The notes beneath the pieces are model-generated. The model was given only the letters and a program-made list of their open reading frames with translations, searched no databases and was not told the DNA's origin. A stretch of DNA of 64,000 nt, taken from Dongia sedimenti (lineage in GTDB: Bacteria > Pseudomonadota > Alphaproteobacteria > Dongiales > Dongiaceae). The number at the start of each line of letters is the position of its first letter. Positions within the stretch are counted from its first letter, which is position 1. The position numbers and the translations under genes are program-made. The DNA lies in contig JAUYVI010000003.1 of assembly GCA_030715195.1 (NCBI GenBank), positions 648,960 to 712,959 of the forward strand, given 5' to 3'. Below are positions 9,899 through 17,731 of the stretch, piece by piece.

Positions 9899-10924
9899 CT
9901 ACGCAGCGGGCGACCATTCCATCCCGCGATCCATAGGCGCGAAAAGGGCGTCCAGTGCGGCCGGCGAGACCTCGCGCAGGTCGCTCGGCTGCCAGGTGGG
10001 CTTCTCGTCCCGGTCGATGACGAAGGCCCGGATTCCTTCCCGGAAATCGTGGCCATCGATCAGGTGCTGGCTGAGCCGGTAATCGGTCTTCAGCACCGCC
10101 TCGAGCGGCTGGCCCTTGGCGCTGCGCAGATGCCGGTAGGTCAGCGCCAGACTGGTCGGCGACTGGTGCCGCAGCTGTTCCAGCGTGCCCTTGGCCCATT
10201 CGCCGCCGCGCGCCGCGAGCACGCCCATGATCTCGGGCACGCTGCCCAGGCCGAAGATCTGGTTGATGTGCGGCTCGATGTCCGCGAGCGTCGAAACCGG
10301 CGGCGGCAGCGAAAGCTCGTTGATCAGCAGCGGCGTGATCAGCGCCACCCGGTCTTCCGGCACCATATGCGTGACCAGCCCGGCGCGGAACAGACCGCGG
10401 GCCCGCAGCGCCACGCCGGTCAGCGCCAGGAACATGCCGATCTCGCCGGGACACTTGTTGTAAAAGGCCGCCGCGCCGCCATCGGGGAAGTAGCCGATCT
10501 TGCAATCGGCGAAGGCCAGGTAGGTGTTGCGGGTGCCGACCCGGATCCGGCAATGCGCCGCCAGCGCGACGCCGCCGCCCATGGTGATGCCGTCCATCAC
10601 CGCGATGATCGGCTTCTTGTACGAGGCGATGCGGTAAAGCAGTTGATAGAAACGGCGGTAGAACAGCGCGCCGTATTCGCGGTCGCCGGAGAGCAGGGCA
10701 TGATAAAGCGCGCGCTGGTCGACCCCGGCGCAGAACGCATCGCCGGTCCCGGCCTTGCCGAGCACGGCACCGGTCACCTTCGGATCCGCTGCCCACTCGG
10801 CAAGCTGCCGGTCGATCGCCTCGATCATCTCCAGCGTGAGCGCGTTCAGCTCCTCCGGCCGGTTGAGGCGGATTTCGCCGGTACCGGCGCGCAAGGAAAA
10901 CTCGACATGGGGCGTGGCGGACAT
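9899..10924 (-). CDS. 3-hydroxyisobutyryl-CoA hydrolase-like crotonase
   Basis: 341-residue crotonase-fold protein with the layout of HIBCH enzymes (valine degradation, thioester hydrolysis): NRPEELNALTLEMI at the start, oxyanion-hole region KPIIAVMDGITMGGGVALAA (residues 104-123), and the C-terminal HIBCH extension (FREGIRAFVIDRDEKPTW). The usual catalytic MPET...FPD segment reads FADCKIGYFPD: the active-site Glu position is Asp (D140) while the second acid (D148) is kept. It may be an atypical hydrolase or a related hydratase/isomerase. ATG 10924 (MSATPHVEF) fits the family start; an upstream in-frame extension to 11074 looks non-coding. Confidence 0.8.
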   Translation of the reverse strand: MSATPHVEFSLRAGTGEIRLNRPEELNALTLEMIEAIDRQLAEWAADPKVTGAVLGKAGTGDAFCAGVDQRALYHALLSGDREYGALFYRRFYQLLYRIASYKKPIIAVMDGITMGGGVALAAHCRIRVGTRNTYLAFADCKIGYFPDGGAAAFYNKCPGEIGMFLALTGVALRARGLFRAGLVTHMVPEDRVALITPLLINELSLPPPVSTLADIEPHINQIFGLGSVPEIMGVLAARGGEWAKGTLEQLRHQSPTSLALTYRHLRSAKGQPLEAVLKTDYRLSQHLIDGHDFREGIRAFVIDRDEKPTWQPSDLREVSPAALDALFAPMDRGMEWSPAA

Positions 10925-11094
10925 AAGCCGTTCTAATTTGACAGTGGATCCGAAGCCGGGCCGGATGGCGGGCCTGATTGGCACGTTTTTGACCGTTTTG
11001 ACAAGTGTTTGCGGTTTCAGTTGAAACCCGTTTGGGACTGGGGCGATTTCATGGTTGGATGAAACCCAACGCAACCGAGGCGCCCTCAGGCCCG

Positions 11095-11129
11095 GCCGGG
11101 GTGACGAAGATCACTTGATCTCCCCCGGC
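11095..11129 (+). promoter_or_regulatory. Nested inverted repeat upstream of metY
   Basis: GCCGGGG and CCCCGGC form a 7-base outer stem enclosing the palindrome AGATCA-CT-TGATCT (11108-11121). It lies 66 bases before the O-acetylhomoserine sulfhydrylase start, in the region where alphaproteobacterial methionine genes often carry S-adenosylmethionine riboswitches or SahR-type operators. I could not match it to the SAM-II, SAM/SAH or SAH riboswitch consensus, so it is recorded only as a possible operator or leader structure. Confidence 0.3.
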
Positions 11130-11194
11130 GCATCAAAAATAGTCCGACCCATTCAGATCGACCTCATTCCATCGAAAGCGATAGGGAGAACGTC

Positions 11195-12508
11195 ATGACC
11201 AAGAGCAAGCATCCAGAGACCATCGTCCTTCACGCCGGCCATCGCAAGGATGCGACCACCAACGCCGTTGCGGTGCCGATCTACCAGACGACCTCCTATC
11301 AGTTCGACAGCACCGAGCACGCGGCGAACCTGTTCGGCCTGAAGGCGTTCGGCAACATCTACACCCGGATCATGAATCCGACGACCGACGTGCTGGAGCA
11401 GCGGCTGGCGGCGATCGAAGGCGGCGTCGCCGCCCTCGCGGTCTCCTCCGGCCAGGCGGCCAGCGCCTTGGCGGTGCAGAACATCGCCCGGACCGGCGAC
11501 AACATCGTGAGCTCGACCGATCTCTACGGCGGCACCTGGAATCTCTTCGCCAACACCTTCAAGGACATGGGCATCGAAGTCCGCTTCGTCGATCCGAAGG
11601 ATCCGGAAGCCTTCGCCAAGGCGACCGATGCGAAGACCCGCGCCTACTACGCCGAGACCTTGCCCAACCCGAAGCTGCGCGTCTTCCCGATCAAGGAAGT
11701 CGCCGATATCGGCCGCAAGCTCGGCGTGCCGCTGATCATGGACAACACCGCGGCCCCGATCCTCTGCAAGCCGTTCGAGCACGGCGCGGCGATCATCGTC
11801 TATTCGACCACCAAGTATATCGGCGGCCATGGCACCTCGATCGGCGGCGCGATCGTCGATGGCGGCAACTTCGACTGGGAGAAGCACGCCGAGCGCTTCC
11901 CCGGCCTGAACCAGCCGGATCCCTCCTATCACGGCGCGGTCTGGACCCAAGCCGTTAAACCGCTGGGGCCGATCGCCTATATCATCAAGGCGCGCGTCAC
12001 CCTGCTCCGCGATCTCGGCGCCGCGATGAGCCCGTTCAACGCCTTCCAGTTCATCCAGGGCCTGGAGACCCTGCCGCTGCGGATGCGCGAGCATTGCCGC
12101 AACGCCCAGGCGGTGGCGGAATTCCTGAACGGTCATCCCAGCGTCACCAAGGTGATCCATCCGGGCTTCATGGAGGGCGAGGAGAAGCGCCGCGCCCAGG
12201 CCTATCTCAAAGGTGGTCTCGGCGGCCTGGTCGGCTTCGAGATCAAGGGCGGGGCGGCGGCCGGGCGCAAGTTCATCGACGCGCTGGAGCTGTTCTATCA
12301 CGTCGCCAATATCGGCGACGCGCGCAGCCTGGCGATCCATCCGGCCAGCACCACGCATTCGCAGCTTTCACCGGAAGAGCAGCTGAAGACCGGCGTCAGC
12401 GACTCCTATGTGCGGCTCTCGGTCGGGTTGGAGCATATCGACGACATCCTCGGCGATCTGCGCCAGGCGCTGGACCAGGCCACCGGCGCGAAGAAAGCGG
12501 CCGAGTAG
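11195..12508 (+). CDS. metY: O-acetylhomoserine sulfhydrylase (aminocarboxypropyltransferase)
   Basis: 437-residue PLP enzyme of the Cys/Met metabolism family, converting O-acetylhomoserine and sulfide to homocysteine (direct sulfhydrylation) or acting in methanethiol recycling. The length of about 430 residues, against about 390 for cystathionine gamma-synthases, and the insertion DWEKHAERFPGLNQPDPSYH are typical of MetY. The PLP lysine is K207 in VYSTTKYIGGHG, and IYTRIMNPTTDVLEQRLAAI is the family N-terminal cofactor-phosphate region. The ATG follows a clear ribosome site (agggagaacgtc). A strong terminator follows directly, so it is probably monocistronic. Confidence 0.95.
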   Translation: MTKSKHPETIVLHAGHRKDATTNAVAVPIYQTTSYQFDSTEHAANLFGLKAFGNIYTRIMNPTTDVLEQRLAAIEGGVAALAVSSGQAASALAVQNIARTGDNIVSSTDLYGGTWNLFANTFKDMGIEVRFVDPKDPEAFAKATDAKTRAYYAETLPNPKLRVFPIKEVADIGRKLGVPLIMDNTAAPILCKPFEHGAAIIVYSTTKYIGGHGTSIGGAIVDGGNFDWEKHAERFPGLNQPDPSYHGAVWTQAVKPLGPIAYIIKARVTLLRDLGAAMSPFNAFQFIQGLETLPLRMREHCRNAQAVAEFLNGHPSVTKVIHPGFMEGEEKRRAQAYLKGGLGGLVGFEIKGGAAAGRKFIDALELFYHVANIGDARSLAIHPASTTHSQLSPEEQLKTGVSDSYVRLSVGLEHIDDILGDLRQALDQATGAKKAAE

Positions 12509-12526
12509 TTTCTTCACGGTCTCGAG

Positions 12527-12558
12527 AAGGCGCGCTGGTTCTTTCGGCGCGCCTTTTT
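12527..12558 (+). terminator. Rho-independent terminator after metY
   Basis: AGGCGCGC (12528-12535) and GCGCGCCT (12547-12554) form a perfect 8-base stem with an 11-base loop, followed by a run of five T on the plus strand. It lies 19 bases after the metY stop. Confidence 0.9.
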
Positions 12559-12602
12559 GTTCAAGGGACCGGGCCTGATTCGCCGGGCCCGGGCAGGACG
12601 AT

Positions 12603-13658
12603 TCAAACCGCGGCGACCTTCGGGCGCGCATAGCGTTCGTAGAAGCCGCCGCATTCCTTCGCCGCCTGTTCCAGGATGCGGCAGGCGCGCTCCATCTGAT
12701 TGGCTTCGTCCGCGCGATTGGCGAAGCGGTCGAGCATCCGCAGCCGCACGATTTTCTGCGCGACACCAACCTCGCCGAGGGCGCGGTTGAACTTCACGCG
12801 GGTCGCGGCATGCAGAGCGATCCAGCGCTTGGCCGGGCGCCGCGAACCGGCCGGGTCATAGGCGAACACCTGCCTGCGGTCGATCTCGATGCCGAAATGC
12901 GTCTTCACTGATGCCGCCACGCGCGTCGGCGTCTCGTAGCGCGCCAGGCCTTTGACGATGAACGTCTTCACCTCGTCGGTCAGAACGATCGGGGTTTTTC
13001 GATCCTGTCTGCCTCCGGTCTGCGTTGCCGGCGCGGGATCCGGCGCGATGCCGAGCCGCGCCTTCGCCAGATCCGCGAGGGCTTGGAGCGACACGTCGCG
13101 CGCCGTCGGCTCGTCCACCGTATCCGCCGGAATTTGCAGGGATTCTTCTTCATCCTGTCTGTGTTCGGTCTGCGTTGCCGCATCTTCCTCGCTCGGTGCG
13201 TCTTCAGCGTCTGTGCCGGCGACGTCAAGTTCCGGGTCGGGCACGCTGGCGGGCGGCGGCGTCTCAGTCTCCGGCGCCTCGGCGTCTGAAATGACGTAAG
13301 GCATCGCAGTCTCGGATTTCGTGGCTTGCGCCTCGTCGGGCGCCGTGCGCGTGAAGAGCGGCGCCTTCTCCGCATCCGCCGGAAATTGCACGGATTCTTT
13401 GTCATCCTGTCTGTGTCCGGTCTGCGTTGGGGGCGTGTTGCGGGCGTGCCAGCAGGCCAGCATCTGTTCGCGGCTGACCGCGACGTGAAAGTTCGCCTCC
13501 ACCAGGGCGGCGATGCGCTCGGGCGGCCACTGCAGCCTCATGCCCCAGATGATCTGGGCCTTCACGGCGTCGTTCGTCATGGGGTCTTCAAAAAAGCGCG
13601 GGGCGGTTTCGCCCAAGCTTGGTGAAATGGGCATGGGCGCGGTCTGCATGGCGAGCAT
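12603..13658 (-). CDS. Orphan DUF2280-type (phage small-terminase-like) protein with internal repeats
   Basis: About 351 residues. The last 120 (LTDEVKTFIVKGLARYETPT through LEQAAKECGGFYERYARP) match what I recall of DUF2280, a DNA-packaging/small-terminase-like family of prophages: an N-terminal helix-turn-helix-like segment then RMLDRFANRADEANQMERA. Near the N-terminus a diverged partial second copy appears (TNDAVKAQIIWGMRLQWPPE). The middle is acidic low-complexity with three copies of a TQTxxRQD unit. No other phage gene is adjacent: metY lies on one side, a LysE exporter on the other. ATG 13658 has the best ribosome site (ggaaagg); 13694 and 13580 are alternatives. It may be a domesticated prophage gene acting as a DNA-binding protein; function unknown. 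Confidence 0.65.
   Translation of the reverse strand: MLAMQTAPMPISPSLGETAPRFFEDPMTNDAVKAQIIWGMRLQWPPERIAALVEANFHVAVSREQMLACWHARNTPPTQTGHRQDDKESVQFPADAEKAPLFTRTAPDEAQATKSETAMPYVISDAEAPETETPPPASVPDPELDVAGTDAEDAPSEEDAATQTEHRQDEEESLQIPADTVDEPTARDVSLQALADLAKARLGIAPDPAPATQTGGRQDRKTPIVLTDEVKTFIVKGLARYETPTRVAASVKTHFGIEIDRRQVFAYDPAGSRRPAKRWIALHAATRVKFNRALGEVGVAQKIVRLRMLDRFANRADEANQMERACRILEQAAKECGGFYERYARPKVAAV
12989..13429. repeat. Three related DNA repeats inside the DUF2280 gene
   Basis: Two units of about 59 bases (13121-13179 and 13371-13429) are nearly the same sequence, sharing for example catcctgtctgtg and ggtctgcgttg; a third, shortened and more diverged unit covers 13001-13027. They encode the TQTxxRQDxxESxQxPAD units of the protein. 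Spacing between the units is about 250 and 120 bases, so this is dispersed intragenic duplication, not a tandem array. Confidence 0.8.
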
Positions 13659-13969
13659 GTTGCGAGCCTTTCCAGCGATGGGGGCGTGCGGCATCGTCCG
13701 CTGTTCGGTTGTGCGGAAGGGAGGTCGTGCGATGGCGCATACAGCAGTCTCCGCGCGCGGCGGGTTACGCGGCGCGACGGAGAATGCTGGAAGTACTCTA
13801 GATCACTTTTTGTTCTTTTGCAACTCTGCCGTGCCGAATTCGGGGCATCGCTTACCGGACGTGGTACTCATTTGCGCGGGTTGGGATGTGGGTTGACGTT
13901 TCCGCTCCAGCGCGGCTGTGATCGAATGCGAGATCAAGCAACGATCACCACTCAATCACGCGTGGCACC

Positions 13970-14611
13970 ATGTACGACCTCAATCACTGGATCGTCTTCT
14001 TCACCGCGGCCTTTGCGCTGAACGTCTCGCCGGGCCCGGACATCGCCTATATCGTCTCGAACACCGTGGCGCATGGTAAACGGCACGGTTTCGCGGCGTC
14101 GTTCGGGGTCTGCTCCGGGGCGATCGTGCATGTGCTGGCGGCGGCCTTCGGCCTGTCGGCGATCCTCGCCGCCTCCGCCCTCGCCTTCTCGGCCGTGAAA
14201 TGGGTCGGCGCCGCCTATCTCATCTATCTCGGCATCCATGCCCTGATGACGGCCGGGGACGGCTTCGCAATCGACGGCAAGCCCCGGCAGAGCCGGTCCA
14301 GCTTCGCGATCTTCCGCCAGGGCTTCATGATCGACGTCCTGAACCCGAAGGTCGCCGTCTTCTTCATGGCCTTCCTGCCGCAATTCGCCGATCCGACCCT
14401 GGGGCATGTCCCGCTCCAACTCGTCTTGCACGGCGCGCTGGTCATTGCCGTTGGCTTGATGGTCGAAGCGGGCATCGTGCTGGTCGCCGCACGCTTCACC
14501 GAGGCGCTCCGCCGCAACCCGCGGATCGGGCTCTGGCTCGACCGCGCGTTGGGCACGGTGCTGATCGGCCTCGGCGTGCGGCTGGCGTTGCAGCAGCGTG
14601 GGGCACACTGA
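13970..14611 (+). CDS. LysE/RhtB family amino acid exporter
   Basis: 213-residue inner-membrane exporter of the LysE superfamily, normal length. It opens NHWIVFFTAAFALNVSPGPD, containing the family NxSPGPD motif at the first helix, followed by FAASFGVCSGAIVHVLAAAF and the FRQGFMIDVLNPKVAVFFMA segment typical of RhtB members. Six hydrophobic segments are visible. It would export an amino acid or homoserine-lactone-like compound; the substrate is unknown. The intergenic region upstream (13659-13969) is AT-richer than its surroundings and presumably carries promoters for this gene and the divergent DUF2280 gene. Confidence 0.9.
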   Translation: MYDLNHWIVFFTAAFALNVSPGPDIAYIVSNTVAHGKRHGFAASFGVCSGAIVHVLAAAFGLSAILAASALAFSAVKWVGAAYLIYLGIHALMTAGDGFAIDGKPRQSRSSFAIFRQGFMIDVLNPKVAVFFMAFLPQFADPTLGHVPLQLVLHGALVIAVGLMVEAGIVLVAARFTEALRRNPRIGLWLDRALGTVLIGLGVRLALQQRGAH

Positions 14612-14637
14612 GCGACAATAGCCTTGCGAGCCTATAT

Positions 14638-15177
14638 ATGGATCCCTCACCGGTTCATGTTCCACCAGTTGGTACGCCTCTAAAGCCCACGCAACGCCGG
14701 TGGCGGGATCTGCGTTTCAATCGTTTGGTCATCGGCCTGGTCTGCGCCTCAGCGGTGAATGCCGCGCTTCTAAACGGTGCTTTGTTCGCCCTCTTTCACC
14801 TAACGGGTCCGCAAGGAGAACCTGCGCATTTCAGGACTTACGCCTGCTACGCGATTGTCCCGACGACTTGGCTGGTGCTTTGCGGTTTGATCTACGTCTA
14901 TTCAGTGTCTCGGCTGCGCGGCCAAATTGGGCGCATCGAGTGTCTGTTCATCGGATGCGCCAGCACATTCATGCTTCTTCCGGCTGTGTTCCTGGCCGTT
15001 TCATTCTTCGGCAGCCGAGAACTCTTGACGATGGAAGCATTCACCCTGCTGCCCCAGTACTTTCCATTTGGGCTCGCCACACTGCCCTTCGGCCTGTTCA
15101 GCGGATGGGCCTTCTGGCGCCTGGGCGTGCGACCGGCCATGGCGCCAACCGCCGAGCTCGCAGCAGTGTTTGAGTAG
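14638..15177 (+). CDS. Multi-pass membrane protein of unknown family (paralogue 1 of 3)
   Basis: 179 residues with four predicted membrane segments (about 35-55, 75-97, 107-128, 140-160). A cytoplasmic-looking start carries TQRRWRDLRFNRL; a basic loop RLRGQIGRIECLFIG precedes the third helix; the end reads FGLFSGWAFWRLGVRPAMAP then an acidic tail ending AVFE. The genes at 17157 and 17732 share all three landmarks (WRDL, ECLLLG-like loop, GWxFWRxGVxPA with terminal VFD/E), so the three are paralogues. No known family recognised. It starts 27 bases after the lysE stop and may be co-transcribed with it. It is not enzymatic by any motif I can see. Confidence 0.7.
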   Translation: MDPSPVHVPPVGTPLKPTQRRWRDLRFNRLVIGLVCASAVNAALLNGALFALFHLTGPQGEPAHFRTYACYAIVPTTWLVLCGLIYVYSVSRLRGQIGRIECLFIGCASTFMLLPAVFLAVSFFGSRELLTMEAFTLLPQYFPFGLATLPFGLFSGWAFWRLGVRPAMAPTAELAAVFE

Positions 15178-15195
15178 ATTCCGGCCGGATCTTGC

Positions 15196-16038
15196 TCACC
15201 CGATCGGCGTCTCTTTCAGAATCTGCAGCAAGGTCTGCGCCGGCGGCGTGAGCTTGCGCGCGGCGACCGCCACGTATTGCACATCCGGCAGTTCCGGCAG
15301 CGAAATCGGCAGGCGCGGCGGCGCGAGGCCGGCGGTCGGCAGATGGCCGGGCTGCACGGTGATCCCCAGCCCGGCGCGGGCGGCCGCCGCGCAGGCGGCG
15401 TAGCTGCCGCTGCTGCAGACCACCTGCCAGCGAAGGCCCGCCTCGGCGAGGGCGTTCAGCGCTTCGGTGCGGGTGACACTGGGCTCGGATAGCAGGATCA
15501 GCGGCAGCGGACGGTCCGGATCGAACTTCATCCCGGTTTGCGCCAGCCAGACCAGGGATTCCCGGTGCAAGGCATGGCCGCGGCTTTCGCCGGGGCGACG
15601 CTTGCCGGTGATGATGTCGAGCTTGCCGGCATCGAGCTGGCGATAGAGTGCATCCGTAAAACCGATGGTGATGTCGAGATCGACGTCGGGATGCCGGCGG
15701 CGGAACGCCGCGAGGATATCGGGGACCGGCCCCTGCACCAGGTCGTCGGAGGTGCCGAAGCGCACCCGGCCGCGCAGCCTCGGGCCGGTGAACTGCGCCT
15801 CGGCCGCGGCATGGGCTTCCAGGATCAGCCTTGCATGGACCAGCAGGGTCTCGCCGTCCTGGGTCAGCGCCAGGGAATGGGTATCCCGGGTGAACAGGCG
15901 GCGGCTCAAGGCCGCTTCGAGCTGGCGGATATGCTCGCTCACCGTCGACTGGGTCAGGTTGAGGCGCCGGCCGGTCTCGCTGAAGCTCGAAGCGGCGGCG
16001 GCGGTCGCGAAGGTGGTCAACCATTGCGGATGCAGCAT
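15196..16038 (-). CDS. LysR family transcriptional regulator
   Basis: 280-residue LysR protein. The N-terminal winged helix-turn-helix is intact (TFATAAAASSFSETGRRLNL, then TQSTVSEHIRQLEAALSRRL, residues 9-48) and is followed by the linker helix and a periplasmic-binding-like effector domain (about 90-270). It is divergent from the bile-acid-symporter-like gene at 16151, which it probably controls; a perfect inverted repeat with a T-N11-A core sits just upstream of its own start. The effector is unknown. Confidence 0.9.
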   Translation of the reverse strand: MLHPQWLTTFATAAAASSFSETGRRLNLTQSTVSEHIRQLEAALSRRLFTRDTHSLALTQDGETLLVHARLILEAHAAAEAQFTGPRLRGRVRFGTSDDLVQGPVPDILAAFRRRHPDVDLDITIGFTDALYRQLDAGKLDIITGKRRPGESRGHALHRESLVWLAQTGMKFDPDRPLPLILLSEPSVTRTEALNALAEAGLRWQVVCSSGSYAACAAAARAGLGITVQPGHLPTAGLAPPRLPISLPELPDVQYVAVAARKLTPPAQTLLQILKETPIG

Positions 16039-16048
16039 GGGAGCTGGT

Positions 16049-16065
16049 TATCGGATTATCCGATA
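16049..16065. promoter_or_regulatory. Probable LysR operator
   Basis: TATCGGAT-T-ATCCGATA is a perfect 8-base inverted repeat around one central base, lying 10 bases upstream of the LysR start and 86 bases before the divergent transporter. It contains a T-N11-A core, the usual LysR-type recognition pattern. Position so close to the regulator start fits negative autoregulation as well as control of the divergent gene. Confidence 0.6.
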
Positions 16066-16150
16066 GCAGTCAATTAGATCAGCGGACTTCACGATAGCGG
16101 GTGGAACCGCCAATTTCGAGGGGTACACCCCAGAGCCCCGGACCGCCGCC

Positions 16151-17140
16151 ATGACCCGCTTCCTGCCCGACAAGTTCATCCTCTCCCTGCTCGCCACCGT
16201 CGCCCTGGCCAGCTTCCTGCCGGCGACCGGCGAAATGGCCGTGATCGTCGGCTGGGCCAGCAACATCGCCATCGGCCTGTTGTTCTTCCTGCACGGGGCG
16301 CGGCTGTCGCGCGAGGCGGTGATCGGCGGCTTGAGGCAGCCGAAGCTGCATGGCGCCGTGCTGGCCAGCACCTTCCTGCTGTTCCCCATGCTCGGCTTTG
16401 GATTGCAAGCCGCCTTCCCGCATCTGCTGGCGCCGCAGCTCTGGACCGGCGTGCTGTTCGTCTGCACCCTCTCCTCGACGGTGCAGTCCTCGATCGCCTT
16501 CACCTCGATCGCCCGCGGCAACGTGCCGGCGGCGGTCTGCGCCGCGACCGCGTCCAACCTGCTGGGCATCCTCATCACGCCCCTGCTGGTCGGGCTGCTG
16601 CTGCACAAATCCGGCAGCGCCGGCGGTTTGGATTCCGCGCTCAACATCGTCGTGCAGCTGCTGCTGCCCTTCGTTGCCGGCCAGCTGCTGCGGTCCTGGA
16701 TCGGCGGCTGGGCGGCGCGGCACAACAAGATCCTCGGCCTGGTCGATCGCGGCTCGATCCTGCTCGCCGTCTACAGCGCCTTCGGCGCGGCGGTGGTCGA
16801 GGGCATCTGGCATCTCTTCCCCCTGCCCCAGCTCGGCGAGCTGGTGCTGGTCAACGCGATCCTGCTCGGCCTGGTGCTGGCCATCACCACCTTCGGCAGC
16901 CGCCTGTTGGGCTTCGCCCGCGCCGACGAGATCGTGGTGGTGTTCTGCGGCTCGAAGAAATCGCTGGCGGCCGGCATCCCGATGGCGACCGTGCTGTTCG
17001 GCGCCTCGACCGTCGGCGTGGTGCTGCTGCCGATCATGATCTTCCACCAGATGCAGCTCATGGTCTGCGCCGTGCTGGCGCGGCGCTACGCGGCGGCGCG
17101 GTCGGCGATTACGAACGCGGTGCCGGTCGCGGCGGAGTGA
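16151..17140 (+). CDS. Bile acid:sodium symporter family protein (YfeH/SBF-like)
   Basis: 329-residue inner-membrane carrier of the SBF-like branch (YfeH type). About nine to ten hydrophobic segments; landmarks are FFLHGARLSREAVIGGLRQP near residue 50, FVCTLSSTVQSSIAFTSIARG (crossover helix region, near 115-135) and FCGSKKSLAAGIPMATVLFG near 270, all typical of this branch. Substrate is unknown; relatives take up organic anions with sodium. It is divergent from a LysR regulator with a clear operator between them. The start ATG lies 86 bases from that operator. Confidence 0.88.
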   Translation: MTRFLPDKFILSLLATVALASFLPATGEMAVIVGWASNIAIGLLFFLHGARLSREAVIGGLRQPKLHGAVLASTFLLFPMLGFGLQAAFPHLLAPQLWTGVLFVCTLSSTVQSSIAFTSIARGNVPAAVCAATASNLLGILITPLLVGLLLHKSGSAGGLDSALNIVVQLLLPFVAGQLLRSWIGGWAARHNKILGLVDRGSILLAVYSAFGAAVVEGIWHLFPLPQLGELVLVNAILLGLVLAITTFGSRLLGFARADEIVVVFCGSKKSLAAGIPMATVLFGASTVGVVLLPIMIFHQMQLMVCAVLARRYAAARSAITNAVPVAAE

Positions 17141-17156
17141 TGTAAACTCCGGTCGC

Positions 17157-17693
17157 ATGACCGCCGCGATTCCAAAGCAGCATGAGCCCGGCCAGCGGCT
17201 TTGGCGCGATCTTTCCAAACGCCGCTTGTTCTGCGTCCTCGCCTTCGCACCGGTGCCGCCAATAGCACTCGGTGCGCTTCTTCTATGGATTCTCGGCGTG
17301 CGCATGGAACTCATTCCCTTGGGACCTATCTTGGCGGCGGCTGAGACCTGGTCGCTGCTGGTCGGCATGGTCTACGTGACCATTGCGCGCGCCCGTGGCG
17401 TCGTGCACCGCGCGCATTGCCTCTTGCTCGGCGCCTTTCTGGCTGGATCACTGCCCACAGCTGCCTTTCTCACGAGCAAGGCGGTCGACTGGGTCTATGA
17501 AACCCCGCCAGCGCCGGAACCGGTCGATGAGGAATTGGCCGACAGTCTCGATGGTCCGTCGGACGGCGCCATCGTCTTCGTGCTCGGCGTGATCCTGGTC
17601 CCCTTCGGCACGCTCGGCGGGTGGGTGTTTTGGCGGGGCGGCGTCTATCCGGCGCGGCCGAAAGTGCTCGACGTGATGACCGTGTTCGATTGA
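17157..17693 (+). CDS. Multi-pass membrane protein of unknown family (paralogue 2 of 3)
   Basis: 178 residues with about four hydrophobic segments. Shares with its paralogues the start pattern GQRLWRDLSKRRLFCVL, the loop VHRAHCLLLGAFLAG and the end GGWVFWRGGVYPARPK...VFD. It is the most divergent of the three: the extracytoplasmic loop between helices 3 and 4 is longer and acidic (PAPEPVDEELADSLDGPSD), and the Glu of the ECLLLG loop is replaced by His. It starts 16 bases after the symporter-like gene and could be read through from it. Function unknown. Confidence 0.65.
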   Translation: MTAAIPKQHEPGQRLWRDLSKRRLFCVLAFAPVPPIALGALLLWILGVRMELIPLGPILAAAETWSLLVGMVYVTIARARGVVHRAHCLLLGAFLAGSLPTAAFLTSKAVDWVYETPPAPEPVDEELADSLDGPSDGAIVFVLGVILVPFGTLGGWVFWRGGVYPARPKVLDVMTVFD

Positions 17694-17731
17694 GTGCGGG
17701 GCCGCAAGTCCCTACAATTGGCGTCGGGGGA

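Noticed and set aside
10925-11194. SAM-type riboswitch upstream of metY
   Set aside because: The stretch has inverted repeats, but the conserved SAM-II, SAM/SAH and SAH core bases could not be placed, so only an inverted repeat is reported.
12603-13969. An intact prophage around the DUF2280 gene
   Set aside because: No integrase, capsid, portal, tail or lysis genes are near; flanks are metabolic and transport genes.
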